DNA from: UBA1573 sp016794285
GTDB taxonomy: Bacteria; Pseudomonadota; Alphaproteobacteria; Micavibrionales; Micavibrionaceae
Direction of reading: 5' to 3'
Length of the DNA: 16,379 nucleotides
NCBI GenBank assembly: GCA_016794285.1
Contig: JAEUKO010000048.1
Span: 1-16,379, forward strand
Below the pieces are notes generated by a model. It ran no database searches, was not told the DNA's origin, and worked only from the letters and a program-made list of their open reading frames with translations. Both the position numbers and the translations under genes were made by a program. Within the stretch, counting starts at the first letter, position 1. Every line of letters starts with the position of its first letter. Of the stretch, positions 1 to 7,721 are shown piece by piece.

Positions 1-436
1 GTTGCCGCTTCCCCCCATGCTGATGTTTGACCGGATTACGAAGGTCTCAACCGAGGGCGGAGCCCACGGCAAGGGTGAACTGGTTTCCGAATTCGATATT
101 AAACCGGATCTGTGGTTCTTCGCCTGCCATTTTGAAGGAGACCCTGTTATGCCCGGGTGTCTTGGGCTTGATGCGCTCTGGCAGCTTCTCGGCTTTTATC
201 TCGGCTGGACCGGGGCCAAGGGCTCGGGCCGTGCGCTCGGTCTTGGCGAACTGAAATTCACGGGTCAGGTTCTGCCGGAAACCAAGCTTGTGACGTATCG
301 CCTTGACATTAAGCGGGTGATAAACCGATCCCTCGTTCTTGGAATTGCTGATGGACAGGTGATTGCCGATGGAAAAGTTATTTATGAAGCAAAGGACCTT
401 CGTGTTGGTTTGTTTGACAATCCGCGAAGCCTCTAA
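1..436 (+). CDS. fabA: 3-hydroxydecanoyl-ACP dehydratase/isomerase (FabA), 5' end cut off
   Basis: Cytoplasmic enzyme of fatty acid synthesis. It dehydrates 3-hydroxyacyl-ACP and isomerises trans-2- to cis-3-decenoyl-ACP, the branch point to unsaturated fatty acids. The reading frame is open to the left edge (first full codon at base 2), so about the first 25-30 residues of a roughly 170-residue protein are missing. The remaining 144 residues match FabA throughout. The hot-dog active-site stretch CHFEGDPVMPGCLGLDA is intact, with the catalytic His at residue 43 and Asp at residue 57 of the visible part, the same 14-residue spacing as E. coli His70/Asp84. GRALGLGELKFTGQVLP and the C-terminal KDLRVGLF are also typical. 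It lies 34 bases upstream of fabB and is clearly in one operon with it. The promoter is outside the window. Confidence 0.97.
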   Translation, partial: LPLPPMLMFDRITKVSTEGGAHGKGELVSEFDIKPDLWFFACHFEGDPVMPGCLGLDALWQLLGFYLGWTGAKGSGRALGLGELKFTGQVLPETKLVTYRLDIKRVINRSLVLGIADGQVIADGKVIYEAKDLRVGLFDNPRSL

Positions 437-470
437 CTAAATTTATCCGAGAGAGAGAAAGGAACTTTCG

Positions 471-1715
471 ATGGTTCTAAAGCAAGATCTGCGTCGCGTG
501 GTCGTGACGGGTATGGGGATTGTTTCGTGCATTGGGAATTCTGTGGACGAGGTTCTTGAATCTCTCAAGGCCGGAAAATCTGGCATTTCCTTTTCCGAAG
601 ATTACGCGGCCAAAGGTTTCCGCTCACAGGTTTATGGCTTGCCAAAAATCAATCTGAGTGAGGTTATTGATCGTCGCTTGTTTCGCTTCATGGGGGATGC
701 GGCAGCTTATGTTCACCTGTCTATGGTACAGGCAATAGAAGACGCCGGACTTGGCGAAGATCAAGTCAGCAACCCGCGCACGGGGGCGATTGTTGGGTCT
801 GGTGGCCCCTCAACGCGCAATCAGGTTGAGGCGGCCCGTATCACGCTTGAGAGCGGTCCCAAGAAAGTTGGGCCGTTTATGGTTCCGCGCTGTATGTCTT
901 CGACCACATCGGCAACCTTGTGCACCAATCACAAAATCAAGGGGATCAACTATTCTATTTCTTCGGCGTGTTCGACTTCGGCGCACTGCATTGGCAATGC
1001 GGCAGAAATGATCGCATGGGGAAAGCAAGACATCATGTTTGCCGGTGGCGGCGAAGAGCTGGACTGGACTCTCTCTGTTCTCTTTGATGGCATGGGGGCC
1101 ATGTCGTCCAAGTATAATGAAACGCCTGAGAAAGCTTCCCGCGCCTATGATGCAGATCGTGATGGGTTTGTGATCGCTGGGGGCGGAGGAATTCTGGTTC
1201 TTGAAGAACTTGAACACGCCAAAGCGCGAGGCGCAAAAATTTACGGCGAATTGGTTGGGTATGGGGCAACGTCCGATGGGGCTGATATGGTTGCGCCCAA
1301 TGGGGAAGGGGCCACCCGCTGTATGCAGCAGGCCCTTGAAACCTGCACGTCTCCGGTGACGTATATCAATACCCACGGGACGAGTACGCCAGTTGGGGAT
1401 GCGAAGGAAATTTATGCAATTCGTGAAGTTTTCGCTGGGCGCGGCGAGAAAATTCCCGCAATCAGTTCAACCAAATCTATGACAGGCCACTCACTAGGGG
1501 CAACAGGCGTACAAGAGGCCATCTATTCCTTGCTCATGCTCAATCACAATTTTATTGCGCCCAGTATTAACATTGAAAACATAGATCCTGAAGCCGCAGA
1601 TATGCCGATAGCGCGGGAGAGAATAGATAACGTTCAGCATAAAACAATTCTCTCCAATAGCTTTGGATTTGGCGGGACAAACTGCACATTGGCTTTTGCC
1701 GGATACAAAGAGTAG
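471..1715 (+). CDS. fabB: 3-oxoacyl-ACP synthase I (FabB, KAS I)
   Basis: Condensing enzyme that elongates acyl-ACP with malonyl-ACP, including the cis-3-decenoyl-ACP made by FabA, so the pair commits carbon to unsaturated fatty acids. It has 414 residues, the usual length for the family. The thiolase-fold Cys-His-His triad is complete: Cys167 in SSACSTSAHCIG, His302 in NTHGTSTPVGD, His340 in MTGHSLGATG. The C-terminal Gly-rich loop SNSFGFGGTN is present. The start is supported by the purine-rich ribosome site GAGAGAAAGGA about 8 bases upstream of ATG 471. It lies between fabA (34-base gap) and fabI (10-base gap). KAS I is preferred over KAS II (FabF) because of the fabA linkage and the ACSTSAHCI active-site context. 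Confidence 0.96.
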   Translation: MVLKQDLRRVVVTGMGIVSCIGNSVDEVLESLKAGKSGISFSEDYAAKGFRSQVYGLPKINLSEVIDRRLFRFMGDAAAYVHLSMVQAIEDAGLGEDQVSNPRTGAIVGSGGPSTRNQVEAARITLESGPKKVGPFMVPRCMSSTTSATLCTNHKIKGINYSISSACSTSAHCIGNAAEMIAWGKQDIMFAGGGEELDWTLSVLFDGMGAMSSKYNETPEKASRAYDADRDGFVIAGGGGILVLEELEHAKARGAKIYGELVGYGATSDGADMVAPNGEGATRCMQQALETCTSPVTYINTHGTSTPVGDAKEIYAIREVFAGRGEKIPAISSTKSMTGHSLGATGVQEAIYSLLMLNHNFIAPSINIENIDPEAADMPIARERIDNVQHKTILSNSFGFGGTNCTLAFAGYKE

Positions 1716-1725
1716 GAAGCAGAAA

Positions 1726-2535
1726 ATGACCGGATTGATGCAAGGTAAAAAAGGCCTGATTATGGGGGTCGCCAATGACCACTCCATCGCGTGGGGAATT
1801 GCTCAGGCCTGCGCTGCACAAGGCGCACAGCTTGCTCTGACCTATCAGGGCGATGCGTTTAGAAAGCGCGTGGAGCCTCTTGCCGAAGAAATTGGTGTCA
1901 AAACAATGGTGGATTGCGATGTCTCTGACATGGCCAATCTGGATCGTTCCTTTGCCGAGATTGAAAAACAAATGGGAGAACTTGATTTCGTTGTTCACTC
2001 CCTCGCTTACTCCAACAAGGAAGAGCTTAAAGGCCGTTACCTTGATACAACGATGGATAATTTTCTCCATACCATGAACGTATCTTGTTATTCCTTTACG
2101 GCGGTGATGAAGCGGGCTGTCCCCTTAATGAAACAGGGCGGGGCGGCTGTGACCTTGACCTATCATGGAGCCCAGAAGGTTATGCCGAATTATAACGTCA
2201 TGGGAGTGGCCAAAGCTGCACTGGAAGCTTCGGTTCGGTATTTGGCGGCTGATCTTGGTCCTCAAAATATCCGTGTCAATGCTATTTCAGCAGGGCCAAT
2301 GCGCACGCTGGCTGGATCGGCGATTGGGTCTGCCCGTAAAACGTTCAAGTACAATACCTTGACCGCGCCGCTGCGTCGTCCGGTTGGGCTGGAAGAGCTC
2401 GGAAACACAGGGGTTTATCTTCTCTCGGATATGTCTTCAGCCGTCACGGGAGAAATCCATTATGTGGATTGCGGGTTCAGTGTGGTCGGGATGTGTCCTT
2501 CTGAACAATGGGAAGACCTAATCTCGGGGGAATAA
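1726..2535 (+). CDS. fabI: NADH-dependent enoyl-ACP reductase (FabI)
   Basis: Last step of each fatty acid elongation cycle: reduction of trans-2-enoyl-ACP, in the cytoplasm. It is a short-chain dehydrogenase of the FabI type with 269 residues. The divergent nucleotide-binding loop GVANDHSIAWG is at residues 14-24. Tyr146, Tyr156 and Lys163 form the FabI Y-x6-K active site and fall at the same numbers as in E. coli FabI. The C-terminal VDCGFSVVGM is typical. The open frame extends upstream to 1663 inside fabB, but ATG 1726 is preferred: it has AGGAAG about 7 bases upstream and gives the normal N-terminus. It is the last gene of the fabA-fabB-fabI operon, an arrangement known in alphaproteobacteria. 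The FabI active-site pattern is the one targeted by triclosan-class inhibitors. Confidence 0.96.
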   Translation: MTGLMQGKKGLIMGVANDHSIAWGIAQACAAQGAQLALTYQGDAFRKRVEPLAEEIGVKTMVDCDVSDMANLDRSFAEIEKQMGELDFVVHSLAYSNKEELKGRYLDTTMDNFLHTMNVSCYSFTAVMKRAVPLMKQGGAAVTLTYHGAQKVMPNYNVMGVAKAALEASVRYLAADLGPQNIRVNAISAGPMRTLAGSAIGSARKTFKYNTLTAPLRRPVGLEELGNTGVYLLSDMSSAVTGEIHYVDCGFSVVGMCPSEQWEDLISGE

Positions 2536-2568
2536 AAATAAGGTGGAACTGTCACAAGCTCCACCTTA
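2531..2568 (-). terminator. Hairpin terminator, oriented for the leftward small gene
   Basis: A perfect 9-base inverted repeat, TAAGGTGGA (2539-2547) and TCCACCTTA (2560-2568), can extend by two more pairs past one mismatch to a 6-base loop. Read on the - strand, the hairpin is followed by TTATTTTTATT (a U-rich tail), the form of an intrinsic terminator for the gene at 2626-2724. Read on the + strand it begins 4 bases after the fabI stop but has no T tract after it, so it would end fabI transcripts weakly, or serve mainly as a 3'-protecting hairpin. Confidence 0.6.
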
Positions 2569-2625
2569 CCGTAATATCCTCTATGGTCTACGTTAACCCG
2601 TGACCAGCCGAAAAAAAGATTCTGA

Positions 2626-2724
2626 CTAGCTGGATTTCTTTTCGCGTTTTTCGGCGCGTTTCTCAGCCAGCGTCTTTTGAGGGGCTTTTTTCTCGTCTTT
2701 TTTGGTATCGCGTGTTTTTGACAT
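2626..2724 (-). CDS. Small Lys-rich charged protein, 32 residues, function unknown
   Basis: A short gene of 32 codons plus TAG. The product begins MSKTRDTKKDEKKAPQK and ends KREKKSS. About a third of residues are Lys, with many Glu/Asp/Arg, and there is no hydrophobic stretch, so it should be a soluble, probably helical or disordered cytoplasmic peptide. Three features support it as real: a strong ribosome site AAGGAGA (2735-2741) 11 bases before the ATG, an A/T-tailed hairpin terminator downstream (2531-2568), and placement in an otherwise empty gap on the opposite strand to both neighbours. From memory, similar tiny Lys-rich hypothetical proteins beginning M-(A/S)-K-T-(R/K)-D-T-K-K occur in alphaproteobacteria, but this was not checked. 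No function is proposed. Confidence 0.6.
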   Translation of the reverse strand: MSKTRDTKKDEKKAPQKTLAEKRAEKREKKSS

Positions 2725-2763
2725 GGTACAAGTTTCTCCTTAAATGAGGTCCTAAAATGGAAC

Positions 2764-2779
2764 TTGGTTACATAACCAA
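2764..2779. promoter_or_regulatory. Perfect 16-base palindrome, candidate operator
   Basis: TTGGTTA-CA-TAACCAA is an exact inverted repeat with 7-base arms and a 2-base centre. It sits between the - strand small gene and the + strand secretion operon, about 40 bases upstream of the small gene's start codon and 20 bases downstream of a possible - strand -10 box. The form fits a dimeric regulator's binding site. A short RNA hairpin in the small gene's leader is possible, but the 2-base loop makes that less likely. The regulator is unknown. Confidence 0.4.
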
Positions 2780-2798
2780 AGTCACTCCAGTGCGAGGT

Positions 2799-2804
2799 AG
2801 TATA
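2799..2804 (-). promoter_or_regulatory. Possible -10 element for the 32-residue gene
   Basis: Read on the - strand this is TATACT, close to the sigma-70 consensus, about 75 bases upstream of the small gene's ATG. No convincing -35 hexamer lies 16-18 bases further upstream, so this is a weak call. Confidence 0.25.
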
Positions 2805-2882
2805 GCGCGATTTCGCTCAGCACAGAAGAAGGAAAAACAAACGGGCCTTTATTGTTACGAAAAAAACATATAAGGCTTTGCC

Positions 2883-2911
2883 TTGATGAAAGCTTGGTTC
2901 TTGTGTAGAAT
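2883..2911 (+). promoter_or_regulatory. Candidate sigma-70 promoter of the secretion operon
   Basis: TTGATG (2883-2888) and TAGAAT (2906-2911) are separated by exactly 17 bases and match 4/6 and 5/6 of the consensus. Transcription would start near 2918, giving a leader of about 28 bases that contains the GGGGGA ribosome site before GTG 2946. This also argues against the upstream ATG 2886 as the tolC start, since that codon lies inside the promoter. Confidence 0.45.
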
Positions 2912-2931
2912 CAAATTCTTTCCGGTTCCTT

Positions 2932-2937
2932 GGGGGA
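2932..2937 (+). promoter_or_regulatory. Ribosome binding site that decides the TolC-like start
   Basis: GGGGGA lies 8 bases before GTG 2946. The earlier in-frame codons TTG 2883 and ATG 2886 have only a distant AAGG and would put about 20 extra residues in front of the signal peptide. Confidence 0.5.
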
Positions 2938-2945
2938 ATACATCC

Positions 2946-4283
2946 GTGTCACAATCTCGCTTTTTACGTTTTCTTGTTGGGTCTTGCTGTTTGCTTCCTG
3001 TCTTCTTTGTGACAAGTCCAGTTCATGCCGAAACGTTGTCTGAGGCTTTGAGCGGTGCTTTGGCTCAAAACCCGACGCTTGAACAGGCTATCGCCGCGCA
3101 GAAGATGGCGCATGACGAATTGCGGATTGAGCGGTCGAATTATTTTCCTACCTTATCGGCTTCAACGGCAGCGGGGCGCGTGTATGGCAACAATTCAACC
3201 AGTCGTGGTCTGAGCGTTACGCGGGGGGACGGATATTCCAATATGTGGGAAGGGTCGCTCTCTATCAATCAAATGATTTTTGACGGTTTGAAAACACCGC
3301 GCCTTGTCGGAGCGGCAAAAGCTCGTGAGGCTGCTTCTGAGCAGGCGTTGAAGGATGCGCAGGAGTCTTTGGCTTTGCAAACGGCTTTGGCTTATTTGAA
3401 TGTGCTGCGGACTCGGGAAAGCCTTTCTGTGCTCAACGGTTACAGCGGAACCTTGTCCGGCTATGAATCCAAAATTCAAAAAATGGTGACAGAAGGGGCT
3501 GCCGATCAAGCCGAGTTGGAACAAGCTCGTAGCTTGGGTCTAGAGCTGCGCAGTTTGCTCGCTGGTTTCCAAGGGCAGGCTCGCTCGGCTGATGCTGAGT
3601 TTTCTCGTTTGACAGGCCATATGCCAGAAGCCGCGATGACCAAGCCTGACTCTATTGGGCCTGATCTTCCTATTTCGGTGGATGAGGCTATTTCTTTTGC
3701 AACCAAAGCTCATCCGCAAATTAAAATGGCTGAACGCGAAATAGACGCGGCTAACCTGACGGCCTCGGCTCAGACTTCGGCTCTGTTCCCAACCGTGACC
3801 GGAGAGCTTTCTGCTTATAACAAAGATTTGGATGATGTCATCGGGGGCGAGGTGGAAGATAACCGCGCCCTTGTTCGCTTGAACTGGTCTTTGTCTGCCG
3901 GTGGGGCCGAGTTTGCAAAGGTTGATAAAGCCAAGGAAGATGGCGCAAGAAGCAAAGCTCATAAAGATGAGCTTTTACGTCGTATTGAAGCAACTATCCG
4001 TACAGCCTATGCCGATCTTGAGGCAACAGACCAGCAGAAGGAAATTTCTCTTCAGAGACTTAAAAGCAACGAAGATCTTCTTGGTGCATATCATGCCCAG
4101 TTTGAGGGAGGCAAAGTCCGTATTTTGCAATTGCTACAAGCTGAAAATCAGGTGCTCAATGCACGATTGGAGGCGTTGAATGCTGAATATCGGGCTCTGG
4201 CGGCTGAATATTCGGTCTTGGGCAGCGTAGGGCAAATGCAAAATAAACTGGCTTTGAACACTCAATCCAGCCATGTCAAATAA
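2946..4283 (+). CDS. TolC-family outer membrane protein of a type I secretion system
   Basis: Trimeric outer membrane channel and periplasmic tunnel that completes a type I exporter with the ABC protein and adaptor encoded next. From GTG 2946 it has 445 residues, a normal TolC length. It opens with a Sec signal peptide: basic n-region (MSQSRFLRF), hydrophobic core (LVGSCCLLPVFFV) and a V-H-A cleavage motif. The mature protein starts ETLSEALSGALAQNPTLEQA, the usual beginning of TolC proteins. Two long alpha-helical repeats follow, rich in Ala, Gln and Glu and split near the middle (around VDEAISFATKAHPQIKMAEREIDAAN), as expected for the duplicated outer membrane efflux protein domain. The frame is also open to ATG 2886 and TTG 2883, but GTG 2946 has the better ribosome site and signal peptide. 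The 3' end overlaps the ABC gene by 11 bases. It is LapE-like by context; which exact subfamily it belongs to is not settled. Confidence 0.9.
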   Translation: MSQSRFLRFLVGSCCLLPVFFVTSPVHAETLSEALSGALAQNPTLEQAIAAQKMAHDELRIERSNYFPTLSASTAAGRVYGNNSTSRGLSVTRGDGYSNMWEGSLSINQMIFDGLKTPRLVGAAKAREAASEQALKDAQESLALQTALAYLNVLRTRESLSVLNGYSGTLSGYESKIQKMVTEGAADQAELEQARSLGLELRSLLAGFQGQARSADAEFSRLTGHMPEAAMTKPDSIGPDLPISVDEAISFATKAHPQIKMAEREIDAANLTASAQTSALFPTVTGELSAYNKDLDDVIGGEVEDNRALVRLNWSLSAGGAEFAKVDKAKEDGARSKAHKDELLRRIEATIRTAYADLEATDQQKEISLQRLKSNEDLLGAYHAQFEGGKVRILQLLQAENQVLNARLEALNAEYRALAAEYSVLGSVGQMQNKLALNTQSSHVK

Positions 4284-6402
4284 CTCCACTGGCCGCAGCG
4301 ATCCTCTTCTGCTTTGCTTGTCGTTCTTGATGGCTTTTCATGGGCGGTCCAAATCTCCTGACGCCTTGATTGCTGGCCTTCCTTATACCAAGGAGGGGCT
4401 TTCGCCAGAACTTTTTGTTGAGGCCGCTTCCCGTGTGCGGCTTAAGGCAAGTTTAATCAATGGGCGGCCTCTTGCGGAGATAGTCGGACCAGTTCTTCCT
4501 GTTGTCTTGTTGCTGACCAATCGGCAAGCTTGCGTTTTGTTGGAGATTGAGGGGCAAAATGTCAAGATATGGGACCCCTCTACCGGAAGTGAAAAACTTT
4601 TATCCCTTGCTGAATTGGCCCGCGATTATTCGGGGCAGGCCTTGTTTGTGAAGCCTAAATCCTCGTTCATTGATCCGGTCTTGGCCTATGAAGAAGGCGG
4701 CGCACGTCACTGGTTTTGGCAAGCGGTTTTAGAGAACCGTAAAATTTATCGTAAGGTTTTACTGGCTTCATTCCTTATCAATATTTTTGCGCTGGTTTCT
4801 CCGGTCTATATCATGAATGTCTATGATCGTGTCATTCCAAACAGTGCGATTGAAACCGGATGGGCTCTGGCCATTGGGGCGATGATCGTCTTTGTTGTTG
4901 ATTTTATCATCCGCACTCTGCGCGGCTATTTCATTGATTTTGCGGGGCGTAACATTGATGTTCGATTGGCGCGAGGGCTTTTTGATCAAATTCTAGATAT
5001 GAAACTGATGGCGCGTCCTTCTTCCAGCGGCGCGTATGCCAGTATGCTGCGCGAGTTTGATTCCGTGCGCGAGTTTTTAACCTCGGCAACGTTGGTGACC
5101 TTGATTGATCTTCCTTTTGCCGTTCTGTTTTTGGTCATGATTTTTGTCTTTGGAGGGAGCGTTGGTCTTGCCGTCCTCTCTCTTATGGCTTTGTCGGTTC
5201 TGGCGGCTTTTCTGATCCAAGTTCCTCTCAAGAAACATATTGAGAAAGCTCTTCGTTCATCAGAAACCAAACATGGGCTTCTGGTCGAGACAATCTATGG
5301 CCTTGAAACCATAAAATCCATGAGTGCAGATGGGCGCGTGCGGGCGCGGTATGCAGCTCATGTGGCCGAAAATGCATCTTCTTCGCTCAAGTCCCGCCAT
5401 TATTCGGCTTTGAGTGTCAATGTTGCCACCTTCATTCAACAAGCGGCAAGCGTTTTTATTGTTCTCATCGGAATGTATCTGGTGCGGGATGGGGCTTTGT
5501 CCATGGGGGCCTTGATTGCGTGTGTTATCTTGTCTGGCCGCGCTCTCTCGCCGATTACTCAAGTGGCCAATTTGCTCAGTCGTTATCATCAGACTCTTGG
5601 TTCCCTGCGCACGCTGAGCAAAATCATGGCTTCCCCCAGAGAGCGGCCAGAGGGAAAAGACTTTTTGTATCGGCCCGATTTATCTGGAGATATTCGTTTT
5701 GATCGCGTCAGTTTTTCCTATCCCCAAACTGACCGCAAAGTTTTGGATGAAGTCAGCTTTTCTATTCGTCCCGGGGAGAAAGTTGGGATTATTGGCCGGA
5801 TTGGATCAGGCAAAAGTACCATTGCAAGATTGCTTCTTAAACTCTATGAGCCAAAATCAGGAAGCATTCTGATTGATGGAACCGATTACTTGCAAATTGA
5901 TCCAGCCGATTTACGCCGCAAGATTGCTTATGTGGCTCAGGATGTGACGCTTTTTCAAGGCACAATTCGGGACAATCTGACGGCCAGCGTTCCCCATGCC
6001 AGTGAAGAAGAGATTCTTCGTTGCTCTAAACTCTCAGGAGCGCATAGTTTTATTTCCGCACACCCTTTGGGATATGATGCTCCTGTGGGAGAGCGCGGGG
6101 ATGGCCTAAGTGGTGGGCAGAAACAGTGCATTGCTCTTGCCCGTGCTTTTCTTATGAGGCCAAAAGTTTTGGTTTGCGATGAGCCAACCAATGCCATGGA
6201 TATGCAGACCGAAGAACATTTTGCCCGTGTGATCCGCAGTGAAATTGAGGATCAAGGTCTGATCCTTGTCACGCACCGTGCGTCTTTATTGTCTTTGGTT
6301 GATCGGTTGATCCTGATTGAAGGTGGGCGCGTGCTTATGGATGATACGCGAGACAAGGTTCTCTCGGCTCTTTCATCAGGAAAATTCGAGGTCCCCAAAT
6401 GA
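4273..6402 (+). CDS. Type I secretion ABC transporter with inactive C39-like domain (LapB/LssB type)
   Basis: Inner membrane ATPase/permease that recognises a substrate with a C-terminal signal and drives its export in one step. It has 709 residues. Residues 1-130 form a C39-like domain: where active peptidases have Asp-Cys-Gly, this protein has Asp-Pro-Leu (residues 10-12), and the catalytic His region reads RQACVLL, so it should dock substrate rather than cut it. A six-helix membrane domain spans about 155-430. The nucleotide-binding domain has Walker A GRIGSGKS (508-515), signature LSGGQ (612-616), Walker B with Asp636/Glu637, and the H-loop His668, all intact. No clear ribosome site precedes ATG 4273; the 11-base overlap with the TolC-like gene suggests coupled translation. 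Length and the N-terminal domain fit the LssB/LapB group, which usually exports large RTX adhesins. Confidence 0.94.
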   Translation: MSNNSTGRSDPLLLCLSFLMAFHGRSKSPDALIAGLPYTKEGLSPELFVEAASRVRLKASLINGRPLAEIVGPVLPVVLLLTNRQACVLLEIEGQNVKIWDPSTGSEKLLSLAELARDYSGQALFVKPKSSFIDPVLAYEEGGARHWFWQAVLENRKIYRKVLLASFLINIFALVSPVYIMNVYDRVIPNSAIETGWALAIGAMIVFVVDFIIRTLRGYFIDFAGRNIDVRLARGLFDQILDMKLMARPSSSGAYASMLREFDSVREFLTSATLVTLIDLPFAVLFLVMIFVFGGSVGLAVLSLMALSVLAAFLIQVPLKKHIEKALRSSETKHGLLVETIYGLETIKSMSADGRVRARYAAHVAENASSSLKSRHYSALSVNVATFIQQAASVFIVLIGMYLVRDGALSMGALIACVILSGRALSPITQVANLLSRYHQTLGSLRTLSKIMASPRERPEGKDFLYRPDLSGDIRFDRVSFSYPQTDRKVLDEVSFSIRPGEKVGIIGRIGSGKSTIARLLLKLYEPKSGSILIDGTDYLQIDPADLRRKIAYVAQDVTLFQGTIRDNLTASVPHASEEEILRCSKLSGAHSFISAHPLGYDAPVGERGDGLSGGQKQCIALARAFLMRPKVLVCDEPTNAMDMQTEEHFARVIRSEIEDQGLILVTHRASLLSLVDRLILIEGGRVLMDDTRDKVLSALSSGKFEVPK

Positions 6403-7721
6403 AATCAAATTATTCCGAAGACGCAGCGTTTATGGATGACCTTGATGCCATCTCTTTCTCTTCTCCGCGTCAAGCCTCCTTGGTGTTTTTGAATACAGTT
6501 TGTGGACTGGTTGTTCTGTTTTTTATCTGGGCTTTTTTTGCTCATGTTGATGAAATCACACGGGGCAGCGGTGAGGTGGTCCCCTCTCGACATTCGCAAA
6601 TCGTTCAGTCCCTAGAGGGCGGAATTCTTCAGGAATTGCTGGTCAAGGAAGGTGATCTGGTCAAAAAGGATCAGGTTTTGATGCGTCTTAAAAACGTGGC
6701 CTTTGCGTCTGAGGAAAAAGGGGCTGAAGCCAAACTCTATTCACTGACACTGCGCAAGGCCCGCCTCGAAGCGGAAGCCAAGGGAACTGATTTTGTTGTT
6801 CCTGACGAAATGAAAGCTAAGTCGGGCAACATTGCCGAGAATGAAAAAAATCTTTTTCTCTCGCGTCAGGAAGAATACCAGAATGCTCTCAACATGATTG
6901 AAAATAAAATTGAGGGCGTGAGTGCGCAGATAGAAGAAACAAAATCGCAGATAGCGCGGGACAGTCAGAATATTTCTCTGATTCAGAAAGAACTGGTAAT
7001 TACTTCTAAAATGGTTGCGCAAAAAGCCGCGCCGCAAATTGAAGAAATACGTCTTCGCCGTGAACTTAATGATGCTGATGGGTCTTTGCGGGCAGCGCAG
7101 GAGAAAAAGTCTGGCCTCGAGTCAGATCTTAGCGCGGCCAAAAAGCAGAAGGAAGATCAGGAAGACAAGTTCCGTTCTCAAGCTTTGGGCGAATTGAACG
7201 ATGTTGAGACAGAACTTGCCGGACTGCAAGAAAGCCTCAAAGGCATGGGGGACCGTGTGGATCGTGCCGAAATCCGTTCTCCGGTTGAAGGGGTCGTCAA
7301 CAACATTGCAATCAGAACGGTTGGCGGGGTTGTCGAGCCCGCGATGAAATTGGCAGAAATTGTTCCGGTCGGAGATGAGTTGAAAGTTCAGGCGCGGGTT
7401 TTGCCGAGCGATATTGCGTTCCTCAAAGTCGGTCAGAAGGCCAGAGTAAAGCTGACGGCCTATGACTCCTCTCGTTACGGATATTTGGACGGAGAAGTCT
7501 CGCGGGTCGGGGCCAGTAGCGTCAACGGCCAAAAGGGAGATGTTTTTTTCGAAATTGAAGTCCGTACCCATAAAAGCTATCTGGGGAGCCCTGAACATCC
7601 ATTACCGATTACCTCTGGCATGGTTGCCGAGGTCAACATCATTACCGGAAAAAAAACAATCCTCGAATATCTGATGAGACCGTTCTTGCGTCTGAAAGAT
7701 AGAGCTTTTACGGAGCGTTGA
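6399..7721 (+). CDS. HlyD-family periplasmic adaptor of type I secretion (LapC-like)
   Basis: Membrane fusion protein that links the ABC transporter to the TolC-like channel. It has 440 residues. A short cytoplasmic tail is followed by one membrane helix (about 27-49, LVFLNTVCGLVVLFFIWAFF) and the HVDEITRGSGEVVPS start of the periplasmic part. SLEGGILQELLVKEGDLVKKDQVL forms the first lipoyl half. A long charged coiled coil spans about 100-275, and the second lipoyl half contains AEIRSPVEGVVNNI. The beta-barrel end TSGMVAEVNIITGKKT-ILEYLMRP matches the HlyD signature. The start overlaps the ABC stop as ATGA (6399-6402), a classic coupled junction. The stop codon TGA abuts the GTG start of the cyclase gene. 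Confidence 0.94.
   Translation: MKSNYSEDAAFMDDLDAISFSSPRQASLVFLNTVCGLVVLFFIWAFFAHVDEITRGSGEVVPSRHSQIVQSLEGGILQELLVKEGDLVKKDQVLMRLKNVAFASEEKGAEAKLYSLTLRKARLEAEAKGTDFVVPDEMKAKSGNIAENEKNLFLSRQEEYQNALNMIENKIEGVSAQIEETKSQIARDSQNISLIQKELVITSKMVAQKAAPQIEEIRLRRELNDADGSLRAAQEKKSGLESDLSAAKKQKEDQEDKFRSQALGELNDVETELAGLQESLKGMGDRVDRAEIRSPVEGVVNNIAIRTVGGVVEPAMKLAEIVPVGDELKVQARVLPSDIAFLKVGQKARVKLTAYDSSRYGYLDGEVSRVGASSVNGQKGDVFFEIEVRTHKSYLGSPEHPLPITSGMVAEVNIITGKKTILEYLMRPFLRLKDRAFTER

Noticed and set aside
1663..1725. Longer FabI starting inside fabB
   Set aside because: ATG 1726 has a proper ribosome site and gives residue numbers matching E. coli FabI; the extension is just fabB sequence in another frame.
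1567..2070. A 167-codon - strand frame spanning the fabB/fabI junction
   Set aside because: It covers two well-supported + strand genes and shows no family features.
2883..2945. Longer TolC-like protein from TTG 2883 or ATG 2886
   Set aside because: It would add about 20 residues before the signal peptide, lacks a good ribosome site, and overlaps the candidate promoter.
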